64,000 nt of DNA from Bauldia sp. (GCA_028284325.1 JANQRX010000005.1:434001-498000), one strand, 5' to 3'. Counted from the first letter of the stretch, positions 19,296-30,858 are shown. Translations and numbers: made by a program. The notes: generated by a model not told the origin, from the sequence alone.

Positions 19296-20426
19296 TCAGC
19301 CGGGACGCGCCACCAGGGCGCTCAGCGGCACGATCTGGATGCCACGGTCGCGGGCGCGGTCGGCGAAGGCGCGCACCCGTTCGACGGTGAGCGGGAAGGC
19401 CGAACCGGTGGCAATCGCCCAGCCGCGCTTGCGGGCGAGCGCCTGGAGCTGGTCGAGGCGGGCGTCGATGGCGGCGGCGGAGAGATCGGCGTCGAGGATG
19501 ACGTCGGCGCGGACGACCGGGGTGCGGCCGCGGGCATCGGTGTCGGCGAGGCTGCGGCCGGACGATCCGTCGTCGAGATACAGAAGCCCGCGGCGGCCGA
19601 TCTCGGCCAGCACGGGCGACAGCGCCTCGGCATCGCTCGTGAACCTCGCGCCGAGATAGTTCATCACGCCGATATAGTTGGTGGCCCGCGCCAGCAGCCA
19701 GTGGAGGCGGTCGATGTTGGTCGCTTCCCCGGCGTCGCGGGTGAGCGTGTGCGGGCCGGGATCGGTGTCGGGGTAGTTGAACGGTTCCAGCGGCACCTGG
19801 AGCAAGAGTTCGTGGCCGGCGCCGCGGGCTTCGTAGACCGCGTCCTCGATCGCCTCGCCATAGGGCGCCAGCGCCAGGGTGACGGTGCCGGGCAGATCGC
19901 GAATGGCGTCGGAGGTGCCGCGGGCGTTGATGCCGATGCCGCCGATGACGATGGCGATGCGGTCGCTGTGCGCCGTCGCCGAGGTCGGCCGGGCGTAGGC
20001 TTCCAGCGGGCGCATGCCGCTCGTGCTGACCCGCGGCAGCGGCCCGTAGGGGCCCTCCTCGACCAGGTCGATGTCGGGAAGGGCGGCGAGCCGGATGGCG
20101 CCGCCGTCGGAGGGATCGTGGATGATGACGTCGCCGATATCGCGCAGGCCGCCGTCCGGGGTGATCTCGATCAGGCCGGAGATGGTGTCGGCGTCGATGC
20201 CGTCGCCGGCCGCGGTCGATCCGGTCAGGGTGGTGGTGTCGAGTGTCTGCAGCGACCCGGCGATATCCGATCCCTGGTCGCGGGTCAGCCAGAGATAGCC
20301 GCTCACGCTCGCGCCCGCGGCCACGAACAGGCCAAACGCCGCGATGCCGAACAGCGCCGCGCCGCGGAACCGGTGTCCGCGGTCGTCCACACCCAATGGC
20401 TTCGTCAGATCCTCGTCAGCCGACAT
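19296..20426 (-). CDS. Divergent polysaccharide deacetylase family protein (YibQ-like)
   Basis: 376 residues. A cytoplasmic N-terminus and one membrane helix (about 22-46) precede a periplasmic NodB-like barrel starting IAIVIGGIGINARGTSDAI. LALAPYGEAIEDAVYEARGAGHELLLQVPLEP (shown here only in outline) and the later GLLYLDDGSSGRSLA segment are typical of the divergent polysaccharide deacetylase (YibQ) family. The metal-binding Asp-Asp is replaced by Gly-Gly, as usual in this family, so catalysis is uncertain. It follows ctpA and envC-like genes, which suggests a cell-envelope role. Confidence 0.88.
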   Translation of the reverse strand: MSADEDLTKPLGVDDRGHRFRGAALFGIAAFGLFVAAGASVSGYLWLTRDQGSDIAGSLQTLDTTTLTGSTAAGDGIDADTISGLIEITPDGGLRDIGDVIIHDPSDGGAIRLAALPDIDLVEEGPYGPLPRVSTSGMRPLEAYARPTSATAHSDRIAIVIGGIGINARGTSDAIRDLPGTVTLALAPYGEAIEDAVYEARGAGHELLLQVPLEPFNYPDTDPGPHTLTRDAGEATNIDRLHWLLARATNYIGVMNYLGARFTSDAEALSPVLAEIGRRGLLYLDDGSSGRSLADTDARGRTPVVRADVILDADLSAAAIDARLDQLQALARKRGWAIATGSAFPLTVERVRAFADRARDRGIQIVPLSALVARPG

Positions 20427-20486
20427 CCGCCCGCCAAGCGCCGCATCGCGATGCGAGCCGGCGCGCGATGCGGGTGCGCCGATTCG

Positions 20487-21815
20487 CTAGTTCGGTATGC
20501 CGCGATTCGGGTCCGGCGGGAAGGCCGAGTTCACCTGCAGACCGCGCAGGAGGTCGAGGGCGTAGTTGAGCTGCACGTCGTCCTCGGGGTCCGGCGGGAC
20601 GTAAGCGAACGAACCGCTCTCCTCCTCGCCGTCCTCGCCTTCGAGGTGACCGCGAAGGTTCGCTTCGCCGCGCGGCCGGATGGTCGGCCGGCCGACAAGG
20701 TCCTCCGGCAGCTCCTGGATCACGCGGATGTCCGGCGCGATGCCCTTGGCCTGGATCGAGACGCCCGACGGCGTGAAGTACTTGGCGGTCGTCAGGCGCA
20801 GCGCGCCGTTGGCGCCCAGCGGAATGATGGTCTGCACCGATCCCTTGCCGAAGGAGCGCGTGCCGACGATGGTCGCGCGGCCGTGATCCTGCAGCGCACC
20901 GGCGACGATCTCGGACGCCGAGGCCGAACCGCCGTTGATGAGCAGGACGACCGGCTTGCCGTCGGTCAGGTCGCCGGAGCGGGCATTGAAGCGCTGCATC
21001 TCGCCGGCGTGGCGCCCGCGTGTCGAGACGATCTCACCCTGGTTGAGGAAGGCGTCGGAGACGGCGATCGCCTGGTCGAGAAGGCCGCCGGGATTGTTGC
21101 GCAGGTCGATGACGAAGCCCTGGAGATCGTCGCCGATCTCGTCCTCGAGCTTGGCGATGGCGTCGCGCAAGCCGTCGAAGGTCTGCTCGCTGAACGAGGT
21201 GACGCGGACATAGCCGACATTGTCCTCGGTGCGCGAGCGTACCGCCTGGATGGTGATCTCGGCGCGCACGATCTCCACCTCGAAGGGTTCGGTGACGCCT
21301 TCGCGCAGGATCGTCAGGATGATCGGCGTGTCGACGAGGCCGCGCATCAGGTCGACCGCCTCGTTGAGGCTGAGGCCCTGCACGGCTTCGCCGTCGAGGG
21401 CGATGATCAGGTCACCGGCGAGGATGCCGGCGCGGGCGGCGGGTGTGTCGTCGATCGGCGACACCACCTTCACGACCCCGTCCTCCATGGTCACTTCGAT
21501 GCCGAGCCCGCCGAACTTGCCGCTGGTCTGGACCTGCATGTCCTGGAAGCTCTCGGGGCTCAGATAGCTGGAGTGGGGGTCGAGGCTGGTCAGCATGCCG
21601 TTGATCGCCGACTGGATCATGCCCTTCTCGTCCGGGGCCTCGACATAGTCGGCGCGCACGCGCTCGAACACGTCGCCGAACAGGTTCAGCTCCCGATACG
21701 TCTCCGGGGAGGCCGCATTGGCGGCACCGCGCAGAAGGTCAGGCTGCGTGACGCCGATCGTGCCGACGACGCCGATCACGACGCCGGCGAGGATCATCGA
21801 GGCTCTGCGAATCAT
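20487..21815 (-). CDS. ctpA: Carboxy-terminal processing peptidase, S41 family
   Basis: 442 residues from the ATG at 21815, which overlaps the stop of the envC-like gene (ATGA). This start is preferred over an upstream Met inside that gene. There is an N-terminal signal anchor (MIRRASMILAGVVIGVVG), a PDZ domain (about 85-165: GIEVTMEDG, DLIIALDG) and the S41 domain. The Ser-Lys dyad is in GGSASASEI and FGKGSVQT. The enzyme degrades or matures periplasmic proteins; with its EnvC-like partner it may control septal wall hydrolysis. Confidence 0.93.
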   Translation of the reverse strand: MIRRASMILAGVVIGVVGTIGVTQPDLLRGAANAASPETYRELNLFGDVFERVRADYVEAPDEKGMIQSAINGMLTSLDPHSSYLSPESFQDMQVQTSGKFGGLGIEVTMEDGVVKVVSPIDDTPAARAGILAGDLIIALDGEAVQGLSLNEAVDLMRGLVDTPIILTILREGVTEPFEVEIVRAEITIQAVRSRTEDNVGYVRVTSFSEQTFDGLRDAIAKLEDEIGDDLQGFVIDLRNNPGGLLDQAIAVSDAFLNQGEIVSTRGRHAGEMQRFNARSGDLTDGKPVVLLINGGSASASEIVAGALQDHGRATIVGTRSFGKGSVQTIIPLGANGALRLTTAKYFTPSGVSIQAKGIAPDIRVIQELPEDLVGRPTIRPRGEANLRGHLEGEDGEEESGSFAYVPPDPEDDVQLNYALDLLRGLQVNSAFPPDPNRGIPN

Positions 21816-23131
21816 CCGCCAACCTTCTCCATATTGGACGCGGCCCACCACGGGGCCGGGTCGATCGAAACACCATCCCTGCGAAACTCGATATAGAGCA
21901 CGGGCGGGGATGCAGCCACACCGGCGTCCAGACTGGCCAGTTGCGGTGTCGACATCTCGCCGACCGGCTCGCCGGCGAGAACGAACTGTCCGAGCTGGAC
22001 GTCGATCCTTTCCATCCCGGCGAGCAGCACATGGTAGTCGTCGCCGACATTGATGATCAAGAGGCGGCCATAGCTGCGGAAATCGCCCGCATAGACCACC
22101 CAGCCGTCGGCGGGCGAGGACACCTGCGCCCCGGAACGGGTTTCCAGCGACATCCCCTGGGCGATGCCGCCAAGCCCATCATCCTGGCCAAATGTGGTGA
22201 TTTGCCGGCCGTTGGCGGGCAGGGGCAAGAGCCCTTTGGCGTCGACGAAGGCGACCGCGGGCGCCAGCCGGTCGGCCTCGCCGAGGCTGCGGGCCGGTCG
22301 CCCGCCGGTGGTCGAGCGGGCAGCGCGGGCGGCTGCATCGGCGGCCGCGGAGGCCGCCGCCGCGGTGGCGTTTTCGGTCTCCAGCCGGGCAATCAGGTCG
22401 CGCAGCGAGGTCACCTGGCTCGCCAGCGCCTCGGCGCGGCGTTCCTCGATTTCCAGCGCCTCCAGCGAGGCGGCGCGCTGCAGGCGCTTCTGCTCCAGGA
22501 GGAGCGCGATGCGGGTCCGGCCTTCGATCAGGGCCAGCGCATCGGCGCGCAGGCGGTCGCGCTCGCTCTCCTGCGCCCGGCGCAGGGCCACGAGGCGGTC
22601 GAGGTCGCCGGCAAGCGCCTCCGCGCGGTCGCGTAGTTCGGGGATGACGGCGCCGAGGAGGATGGCGCTGCGGACCGAGGCCAGGGCGTCCTCGGGGCGC
22701 ACCACGATCACCGGCGGCGTCCTGAATCCGAGGCGTTGCAGGGCCGCCAGCACCTCGGCCAGCACGCGCCGCCGCTCGCCGAGCGACAGGCGCAGGCGAT
22801 CCTCATCAACAAGAAGTGAAGCGAGCCGCCGCTCGGACTGATCGATCACGCCTTCCAGGCGCTGGACTTCCTGGCCGCCTTCGATCAGCGACTGGTTGAG
22901 CGTGGCGCGATCGCTCTCCAGGGCTTCGATTTCCTGCTGGAGCTCGCGGCGGCGGGCATCGCTCAGTTCGATGTCGCGGGTGAGCGCGGCCAGTTCGTCG
23001 CGGCGCGCATCGACCGGCGATCCGGCGACCGTTTGCGCCACCGTCGGCGCCGCCCAGGCGAGCGCGATCACAACGGGCAGGCAGCGCAACAGGCCGTGGC
23101 GCCAAGCCAACGCGGTCGGGTATCCGGTCAT
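21812..23131 (-). CDS. EnvC-like murein hydrolase activator (degenerate M23/LytM)
   Basis: 439 residues. A signal peptide (cleaved near TVAQ) is followed by long coiled coils (about 40-270, many Glu, Arg and Leu). A C-terminal LytM fold starts near GRQITTFGQDDG. Catalytic zinc ligands of active M23 peptidases (H-x3-D and H-x-H) are not visible, so it is more likely an amidase activator like EnvC than a peptidase. It lies between rlmH and ctpA, the usual alphaproteobacterial position, and is coupled to ctpA by a 4-base overlap. Confidence 0.9.
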   Translation of the reverse strand: MTGYPTALAWRHGLLRCLPVVIALAWAAPTVAQTVAGSPVDARRDELAALTRDIELSDARRRELQQEIEALESDRATLNQSLIEGGQEVQRLEGVIDQSERRLASLLVDEDRLRLSLGERRRVLAEVLAALQRLGFRTPPVIVVRPEDALASVRSAILLGAVIPELRDRAEALAGDLDRLVALRRAQESERDRLRADALALIEGRTRIALLLEQKRLQRAASLEALEIEERRAEALASQVTSLRDLIARLETENATAAAASAAADAAARAARSTTGGRPARSLGEADRLAPAVAFVDAKGLLPLPANGRQITTFGQDDGLGGIAQGMSLETRSGAQVSSPADGWVVYAGDFRSYGRLLIINVGDDYHVLLAGMERIDVQLGQFVLAGEPVGEMSTPQLASLDAGVAASPPVLYIEFRRDGVSIDPAPWWAASNMEKVGG

Positions 23132-23186
23132 CGCTTCGATCGTACCGCAACAGGTGTTGACGGTCTGTCAACCATACCAAGCGATC

Positions 23187-23666
23187 TCAGGCGTTGTGAT
23201 AGGGATGGCCGGCAAGGATGGTCTCGGCGCGGTAGATCTGCTCGGCCAGCATCACGCGAACGAGCTGGTGCGGCCACGTGGCGGCGCCGAACGCCATCAC
23301 CAGATCGGCGCGCGCGGCCATCTGCGGTCCGTGACCGTCCGGACCGCCGATCGCGAACACGATCTCGTCGATGCCGCCGTCCCGCCATGCCGCGATCTCG
23401 CCGGCAAGATCGGTGCTGGAGAGATTCTTCCCGCCCTCGTCGAGGGCGATCAGTTTCGCATTTTGGGGGACATGGGCGAGAAGCCGCCCGGTCTCGTCGC
23501 GGCGGCGTTGCCCGGCGTCGCGCGCGCGGGCCTCGGGGACCTCGCGGAGATCGACCGTCAGGCCCAGTCGCCGGCCGAACGCGTCGGCGCGGCGGAGGTA
23601 ATCGTCGAACAGGGTTCGCTGCGGTCCGGCCTTCAGGCGCCCGACCGCGGCAATCGTCACGCGCAT
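23187..23666 (-). CDS. rlmH: 23S rRNA (pseudouridine1915-N3) methyltransferase
   Basis: 159 residues from the ATG at 23666; a longer frame upstream is not supported by the family, which starts M-R-(V/I)-x-I-x-A-V-G-R-L-K. This SPOUT enzyme methylates the universally conserved pseudouridine 1915 in helix 69. The cofactor knot is FAIGGPDGHG, followed by the C-terminal LVRVMLAEQIYRA and GHPYH. It lies 31 bases after rsfS. Confidence 0.96.
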   Translation of the reverse strand: MRVTIAAVGRLKAGPQRTLFDDYLRRADAFGRRLGLTVDLREVPEARARDAGQRRRDETGRLLAHVPQNAKLIALDEGGKNLSSTDLAGEIAAWRDGGIDEIVFAIGGPDGHGPQMAARADLVMAFGAATWPHQLVRVMLAEQIYRAETILAGHPYHNA

Positions 23667-23697
23667 GCGAAACCGGCCGCGGGCGCGGCCTTCTTCG

Positions 23698-24021
23698 TCA
23701 AGCGGCGGTCGGCGCCATCGGCTGGCCGAGCTGCCACATCTTTTCCAGACCGTAGAAGCTGCGGACCTCCGGCCTGAAGACATGAACGATGACGTCGCCG
23801 GTGTCGATCAGGACCCAATCGCAATGGCGCTGGCCTTCGATGCGGATGTCGCGCCAGCCGGCCTTCTTGAGATCGGTGACCAGTTGCTCGGCAATGGCGT
23901 TGACGTGGCGGTGCGACCTGCCGGAGGCCACGACCATGTAATCGCCGAGGGGCGACTTGCCGGTGATGTCGATGGAGACAATGTCTTCGGACTTGGAGTC
24001 TTCCAGGCTTCCGAGGACCAC
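23698..24021 (-). CDS. rsfS: Ribosomal silencing factor RsfS
   Basis: 107 residues from a GTG at 24021. This protein binds uL14 and blocks subunit joining under starvation. Family landmarks are SLEDSKSEDIVSIDITGKS, DYMVVASGRSHRHV and DWVLIDTGDVIVHVF. The N-terminus is a little short, and no good ribosome site precedes the GTG. The frame is open upstream to a TAG near 24150, but it contains no ATG, GTG or TTG; only a CTG at 24108 preceded by AAGGG. A CTG start may therefore be used. Upstream neighbour is nadD. Confidence 0.9.
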   Translation of the reverse strand: MVLGSLEDSKSEDIVSIDITGKSPLGDYMVVASGRSHRHVNAIAEQLVTDLKKAGWRDIRIEGQRHCDWVLIDTGDVIVHVFRPEVRSFYGLEKMWQLGQPMAPTAA

Positions 24022-24178
24022 CTTGTGCGTATCGACGGCTGTCAGCGCGAAGTCTGTCGCCGCGATGCGGGGAGAGGATGTCTCCCCCTGACGAAGCGTG
24101 GTTGTCAGAGTCCGATTCCCTTTTCCGTTACCGCGGAGTTGGCGGCACCCCTACAATAGGCATCGCAGCGTGACGCTT

Positions 24179-24820
24179 TCAAGACGACCGGCCAGATTCG
24201 TCGCCACCGGCCCGCAGCGCGGTCGACGACAAGGGCACGTGCGGGGCGGGCAGAAAGACCCAGGCCGGCGGCGGCAAAGACGGCAGGTTTGCGCTGTCGC
24301 GGGCCGGAATCCGCGCGCTCGCGAGCCGTTTTGCGGCCGGCGAGGCCAGCGCCGACAGGGCGAGGCCCGGCCGGTTGAAAACCGCGATCGGCACACGCGC
24401 GGCAATGGAATACCACGCCTCCCAGCGGTGGAAGCCGGCGAGGCTGTCGGCGCCCATCATCCAGACCGGCCAGACACCGGCGAGCCGCGGCAGGAGCCGG
24501 CCGAGCGCGGCGGCCGTGGTTCGGGTGCCCAGCGCTTGCTCCACACCGGTGACGTGGACGCGCGGGTGGCGCGTGAGGGCGCGGGCCGCGGCGATCCGGC
24601 GGGCGAGGTCGTTGCTCGGCGCGTGGGGCTTCAGCGGGTTCTGGGGCGCGACCAGCCACCACACCCGATCGAGACCCAGTTGGCGGAGCGCAATGTCGCT
24701 CACCGCCAGATGGCCGGCATGGGGCGGGTCGAAGGTGCCGCCGAACAGGCCGACCTTGAGGCCCGGCCAGTGGGGCGGGAGCGCGAGATCGGCGGCCGTG
24801 GGGCCGGAGGCCGACGTCAA
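24179..24820 (-). CDS. nadD: Nicotinate-nucleotide adenylyltransferase
   Basis: 213 residues. It makes deamido-NAD from nicotinate mononucleotide and ATP in NAD synthesis. The nucleotidyltransferase motif [11 protein letters not shown] is near residue 27, and the ISSTALR-type motif appears as LSSTALR near 199. The ATG overlaps the proA stop by 4 bases (ATGA), so it is coupled to proA. Length and order (proB, proA, nadD, rsfS, rlmH) match Hyphomicrobiales. Confidence 0.94.
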   Translation of the reverse strand: MTSASGPTAADLALPPHWPGLKVGLFGGTFDPPHAGHLAVSDIALRQLGLDRVWWLVAPQNPLKPHAPSNDLARRIAAARALTRHPRVHVTGVEQALGTRTTAAALGRLLPRLAGVWPVWMMGADSLAGFHRWEAWYSIAARVPIAVFNRPGLALSALASPAAKRLASARIPARDSANLPSLPPPAWVFLPAPHVPLSSTALRAGGDESGRSS

Positions 24821-26121
24821 GGACGGACCTGACCCGAACCGCGAACGCGGTACTTGAAGCTGGTCAGTTGCTCCACGCCGACGGGCCCGCGGGCATGCAT
24901 GCGCCCGGTGGCGATGCCGATTTCCGCGCCCATGCCGAACTCGCCGCCGTCGGCGAACTGGGTCGAGGCGTTGTGGAGCACGATGGCGCTGTCGACCTCG
25001 GCGAGGAAGCGATCGGCCGCCGCCTGATCGGCCGTGACGATGGCGTCGGTGTGCTGCGATCCGAAGCGGGCGATATGGTCGATGGCGGCGCTCTCATCGT
25101 CGACGACGGCGACGGCGATGACGGTGTCGAGGTACTCGGTCACCCAGTCGGTATCGGTGGCCGCTGCCATTGCCGGATCGAGCGCGCGCGCGTCGGCGTC
25201 GCCGCGCAGTTCGCAGCCGGCCGCGCGCAGCGCATCGGCGATCACCGGCAGGTGGGACGCCGCCACGGCGCGATCGATCAGCACGGTCTCGGCCGCGCCG
25301 CAGATGCCGACGCGGCGCATCTTGGAATTGAGCACGATGTCGCGGGCCATCTCGACATCGGCAGCGGCGTGGACGTAGACGTGGCAGATGCCCTCAAGGT
25401 GGGCGAACACCGGTACCTGGGCCTCTGTCTGCACCCGCTCGACGAGGCTGCGGCCGCCGCGCGGCACGATGACGTCGAGGCAGCCGTTCAGCCCCCGGAG
25501 CATCTCGCCGACGGCCGCGCGATCGCGCGTCGGGACGATCTGGATGCTGGCTTCGGGTAAGCCCGCGGCGGCGAGACCGCGTACCAGGCAGGCGTGGATG
25601 GCCCGCGAGGTGCGGAACGAATCGGACCCGCCGCGCAGGATGACGGCGTTGCCGGCCTTCAGGCACAGACCGCCGGCGTCGGCGGTGACGTTGGGCCGGC
25701 TTTCGTAGATCACGCCTATGACGCCGAGCGGCGTGCGGGCGCGTTCGATCGTGAGACCGTTGGGCCGATCCCATGCCGCGATGACGTCGCCGACGGGATC
25801 GGGCAGCTCGGCAATATCTTCCAGCGCGACGGCGATACCCTCGATCCGCTCCGGCGTCAGGGTCAGGCGGTCGATGAAGGCGGGCGTGCCGCCGGCCTTC
25901 TCCATATCGGCGACATCGGGCGCGTTGGCGGCGAGGATGGCCGCTTCGTCGTCGCGAATGGCTGTGGCTGCGGCGCGCAAGGCGCGGTTCTTGGCGTCGG
26001 TGGTAGCGAGCGACAGGGCCCGGCCGGCCTCGCGCGCGGCACGGCCGAGGTCCGCCATCTCGGCGGCGATGTCAGGCGTGGTGTCGGGTGCGACCCTGTC
26101 TGTGGCCTCGGCGATGCTCAT
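24817..26121 (-). CDS. proA: Gamma-glutamyl phosphate reductase
   Basis: 434 residues from the ATG at 26121 (MSIAEATD); an in-frame ATG at 26187 would add 22 residues of low-complexity sequence and is less likely. This aldehyde-dehydrogenase-fold enzyme makes glutamate semialdehyde in proline synthesis. Visible are [14 protein letters not shown], the [10 protein letters not shown] loop and the catalytic Cys274 in [10 protein letters not shown]. The C-terminal [14 protein letters not shown] is the family signature. proB, which supplies its substrate, is nearby but separated by an oppositely oriented transporter. Confidence 0.95.
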   Translation of the reverse strand: MSIAEATDRVAPDTTPDIAAEMADLGRAAREAGRALSLATTDAKNRALRAAATAIRDDEAAILAANAPDVADMEKAGGTPAFIDRLTLTPERIEGIAVALEDIAELPDPVGDVIAAWDRPNGLTIERARTPLGVIGVIYESRPNVTADAGGLCLKAGNAVILRGGSDSFRTSRAIHACLVRGLAAAGLPEASIQIVPTRDRAAVGEMLRGLNGCLDVIVPRGGRSLVERVQTEAQVPVFAHLEGICHVYVHAAADVEMARDIVLNSKMRRVGICGAAETVLIDRAVAASHLPVIADALRAAGCELRGDADARALDPAMAAATDTDWVTEYLDTVIAVAVVDDESAAIDHIARFGSQHTDAIVTADQAAADRFLAEVDSAIVLHNASTQFADGGEFGMGAEIGIATGRMHARGPVGVEQLTSFKYRVRGSGQVRP

Positions 26122-26263
26122 CTTGCGTTCCGGCGTATGGTCCGGTGTTGTCCCGCCCGGCGGGGTGATCCGCGGCGGTTTTGGCATACCTCGCAGGGTG
26201 CGATCAACGCGGCTGCCGATTTTCGGCTTGCGGCCGGCCCGGTTTGCCTGTCACGTGTCCCGC

Positions 26264-27184
26264 GTGAACGCCCCGCCTGCCTCTCCCTCGCACGCCATCG
26301 ACCACCGCCTGATCGCGGCCGGGATCGGTCTGACGCTGCTCGGAATCTTCGTCTTCTCGATCGCCGATGCGGTGGGCAAATGGATCCTGGCGACCTACGC
26401 GATCGGGCAGCTCATGCTGATACGCAGCCTGACCGGGCTCGTCATTCTGGCGCCGGTGGTGTGGCGGGCCGGGCCGGCGGTGTTCCGCAACCTTCAGCAG
26501 CCGGGCCTGCAGGCGGTGCGGGCGATCCTGTCGACCGCCGAGACCGCGTTCTTCTTCTGGGCGATCTCGTTCCTGCCGCTCGCCGACGTCACCACGTTCT
26601 ACCTCGCCGCGCCGATCTTCGTGACCATCCTGGCGGCGATATTTCTGGGCGAGCATGTGGGCTGGCGGCGCTGGGCGGCGATCCTGGTCGGGTTCGTCGG
26701 CGTCGTGCTGGCGCTCGGGCCGTCGGCGGCGGTGGCGTCGCTGCCGGCGGTCATCGCGCTGGTCGGCAGCATGACTTTCGCGGTCCTCATGATCATCACG
26801 CGCCATCTGCGGTCGACGCCGGACGTGGTGCTGATCACCTTCCAGTTCATCGGCGGGCTCGCCTTCGGGGTCGTGGGGGTCCTGTTCGGATGGACGCCGA
26901 TGACGGCGCTCGACCTGGCGATCATCATGGCGATGGGCGTGATCGCCCTGGTCGGCCATTTCTGCATCAACCGGTCGCTGAAGCTGGCACCGGCATCCGT
27001 CGTTGCGCCGTACCACTATACGGCGATCGTCTGGGCGGTGGTGCTGGGGTTCGTGGTGTTCGCCGACGTACCGAGCCCGGTGACGGTCGCCGGTGCGGCG
27101 CTGATCATCGGCTCGGGCCTGTTCATCTTCTTCCGCGAGCGCCGGATCACGCCGGGCGAGCCGCCGGATATCCCCGAGCGCTGA
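26264..27184 (+). CDS. EamA/DMT family transporter
   Basis: 306 residues if translation starts at the GTG at 26264 (GTG 26255 is an alternative; neither has a strong ribosome site). Ten transmembrane helices form two EamA repeats; motifs such as LIRSLTGLVIL, PLADVTTFYLAAPIFVTILA and APYHYTAIVWAVVLGFVVF are typical of the drug/metabolite family. It is divergent from proA and convergent with proB, ending 4 bases from proB. Substrate unknown. The much longer open frame upstream is antisense to proA and not real. Confidence 0.85.
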   Translation: MNAPPASPSHAIDHRLIAAGIGLTLLGIFVFSIADAVGKWILATYAIGQLMLIRSLTGLVILAPVVWRAGPAVFRNLQQPGLQAVRAILSTAETAFFFWAISFLPLADVTTFYLAAPIFVTILAAIFLGEHVGWRRWAAILVGFVGVVLALGPSAAVASLPAVIALVGSMTFAVLMIITRHLRSTPDVVLITFQFIGGLAFGVVGVLFGWTPMTALDLAIIMAMGVIALVGHFCINRSLKLAPASVVAPYHYTAIVWAVVLGFVVFADVPSPVTVAGAALIIGSGLFIFFRERRITPGEPPDIPER

Positions 27185-27188
27185 CGCC

Positions 27189-28331
27189 TCACTCGTCGTG
27201 CAGCACCATGTCGTCGCGGTGGATCATTTCCGCGCGGCCGGCGAAGCCCAGGATCGCTTCGATCTCGCGGCTGTTGCGGCCGGCGATCCGGGTGGCGTCG
27301 CCGGTGTCGTAGGCGACCAGTCCCCGGCCGATCCGCGCCCCGCCGTCCACCACGATATCGACGGCGTCGCCGCGCTGGAACGCGCCCTCGACGCCGCGAA
27401 CGCCGGCCGGCAGCAGGCTTTTGCCGGCGCGGAGCGCCCGCGCCGCCCCCTCGTCGATCACCACGCTGCCGCGGGTTTCGAGATGGCCGGAGATCCAGCG
27501 CTTGCGGGCCGTCACCGGGCTGGCGGAGGCGTCGAACCAGGTGCAGTCCTCGCCCCCGGCGATGCGTCGGATGGGATGGAGGTCGTGACCGCCGGCGATG
27601 ACCATGGCGGTGCCGGACGCAGTCGCGATCTTCGCGGCTTCGAGCTTGGTGCGCATGCCGCCGCGGGAGAGGTCGGAGCCGGCGTCGCCGGCCATGGCTT
27701 CGATCGCCGGCGTGATCCGCTCCACCCGGGTGAGCAGGCGCGCATCCGGGTTCTCCGCCGGCGGCGCGTCGTAGAGGCCGGCAACGTCGGAGAGCAGGAT
27801 CAGCAGGTCGGCGCTCGCCATGGTGGCGACGCGGGCGGCCAGCCGGTCGTTGTCGCCGTAGCGAATCTCGGCCGTGGCAACCGAGTCGTTCTCGTTGATT
27901 ACCGGCACGGCGCAGAGCCCGAGCAGGGTGGCGACCGTGGAGCGGGCGTTGAGATAGCGTCGCCGCTCCTCAGTGTCGCCGACGGTGAGCAGGATCTGGC
28001 CGGCCGTCACCCCGTGCCGGCCGAGCGACCGGGCATAGGCCCCGGCCAGCGCAACCTGGCCGACGGCGGCGGCGGCCTGGCTCTCCTCGAGCCGCAGCGG
28101 ACCGGCCGATAGGTTGAGCACGCCGCGCCCGAGGGCGATGGCGCCGGAGGAGACGACCATCGCTTCCCGTCCGGCCGCGACCAGGCCGGCGATATCGTCG
28201 CACAGCGCGTCGAGCCAGCCCTGCCGGAGCGAGACGCCGTCGTCCTCGATCAGGAGCGAGGAGCCGATCTTGACGACCACGCGTCGATAGGGGGTGAGGA
28301 GGTCGGCTGTCGCGGCCGCTGCCGTTGTCAT
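27189..28331 (-). CDS. proB: Glutamate 5-kinase
   Basis: 380 residues. Catalyses the first step of proline synthesis. The amino-acid kinase domain begins [20 protein letters not shown] and [10 protein letters not shown] follow. A C-terminal PUA domain (about 285-375, starting [20 protein letters not shown]) gives the usual full length. Between it and obgE is a 219-base gap containing palindromic repeats. Confidence 0.96.
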   Translation of the reverse strand: MTTAAAATADLLTPYRRVVVKIGSSLLIEDDGVSLRQGWLDALCDDIAGLVAAGREAMVVSSGAIALGRGVLNLSAGPLRLEESQAAAAVGQVALAGAYARSLGRHGVTAGQILLTVGDTEERRRYLNARSTVATLLGLCAVPVINENDSVATAEIRYGDNDRLAARVATMASADLLILLSDVAGLYDAPPAENPDARLLTRVERITPAIEAMAGDAGSDLSRGGMRTKLEAAKIATASGTAMVIAGGHDLHPIRRIAGGEDCTWFDASASPVTARKRWISGHLETRGSVVIDEGAARALRAGKSLLPAGVRGVEGAFQRGDAVDIVVDGGARIGRGLVAYDTGDATRIAGRNSREIEAILGFAGRAEMIHRDDMVLHDE

Positions 28332-28550
28332 GGGGAGGTTTTAGAGTGGTTCATCGCGTGATGGAACGGTTCCGCCTTGTGATCGGCGCGTCCTCTGGCC
28401 TTTCAGGCACCGCGTCGTCCTGTACGCCGCGCAGCGTCTTCGATGATGCGCCCCAGATACGGGACCTGAAGCTTGTACGTTTGTCTGGGTCCCGGGTCTG
28501 CACCGCACCACTTCGCGCTGCATCGCGCCCGGAACGACGGCCTGGTCGAT
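28332..28550. repeat. Intergenic palindromic repeats between proB and obgE
   Basis: No credible gene. An imperfect palindrome built on TTCATCGCGTGATGGAA lies at about 28346-28362, just before proB. A second stem has arms CAGATACGGGACC (28454-28466) and GGTCCCGGGTCTG (28488-28500), matching at 11 of 13 positions around a 21-base loop. The rest is GC-rich with short internal repeats. Such elements are frequent between genes in Hyphomicrobiales; function and copy number cannot be told here. Confidence 0.5.
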
Positions 28551-30172
<1,622 letters not shown>

Positions 30173-30185
30173 GGTAGCATCCTCC

Positions 30186-30749
30186 TCAGGCTGCCGCCGG
30201 GGCCGTGACGCTGGCCGCGCCCCAGGCTTTGAGGCTCGTCCAGCTTCCGCGATCGAGCACGTAGCGCTCGCGCGCCCGCGGGTCGTCGGCGCCCGCCTGT
30301 GCCGCGCCGCTGCCGCGGTACTGGAAGCCGGACTTTTCGAGCATGCGGCGGGCGCGACCGTTGGCAACGGCGATCTCGCACCACAGGGCGCCGGTGCGGC
30401 GGTCGGCAAAGGCGAGGTCAACGAGGGCCTGGAGCGCCTCGGTGCCCAGACCCTTGCCCCATTCGGTCGCGTCGAGCCACAGCGCCACGGAAGTCGGCGC
30501 GCGGGCGTCGGCGGGCCGGCCGATGATGCCCTGGCCGACCACGAGCCCGGTGTCGGTGGCGACGATCGCCAGGCGCTGATCGTCCGGCCCGATATCGATC
30601 GCCTCGACATCGGCGGCGAGCAGTGGATCGGCGAGGAGGGCGGCCATGACCGCCTCGTCGGCCGGGGCAAACGGCCGTAACGCAAGGCGCGCCGGCCGGG
30701 GCAAGGGGATCGCCCGGTCACGGGCGCCGCCGAAGATTTCGTACCGCAT
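30186..30749 (-). CDS. GNAT family N-acetyltransferase
   Basis: 187 residues from the ATG at 30749, with AAGGA upstream. A second RimJ/RimL-type acetyltransferase: LALRPFAPADEAVMAAL, WLDATEWGKGLGTEALQALVDLAF (Q/R-x-x-G-x-G/A loop as GKGLGTEAL) and NGRARRMLEKSGFQYRG. It is a distant paralogue of the next gene, 13 bases away, and both are often found between rpmA and obgE in Hyphomicrobiales. A strong terminator separates it from rpmA, so expression may be by read-through or an unseen promoter. Confidence 0.88.
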   Translation of the reverse strand: MRYEIFGGARDRAIPLPRPARLALRPFAPADEAVMAALLADPLLAADVEAIDIGPDDQRLAIVATDTGLVVGQGIIGRPADARAPTSVALWLDATEWGKGLGTEALQALVDLAFADRRTGALWCEIAVANGRARRMLEKSGFQYRGSGAAQAGADDPRARERYVLDRGSWTSLKAWGAASVTAPAAA

Positions 30750-30773
30750 ATCGGGTCCTTCCGTCCCGGTATG

Positions 30774-30804
30774 AAAAAGGGGAGATGGCGTCCCATCTCC
30801 CCTT
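30774..30804 (-). terminator. Rho-independent terminator after rpmA
   Basis: On the minus strand AAGGGGAGATGG, a GACG loop and CCATCTCCCCTT form a perfect 12-bp stem followed by a T-run. It lies 55 bases after the rpmA stop and would end the rplU-rpmA transcript. Confidence 0.9.
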
Positions 30805-30858
30805 GTCGGTGCGATCTGTCGCCGGGTCGATGAGACGCCGGCGTGTGACTGTCCGGCG

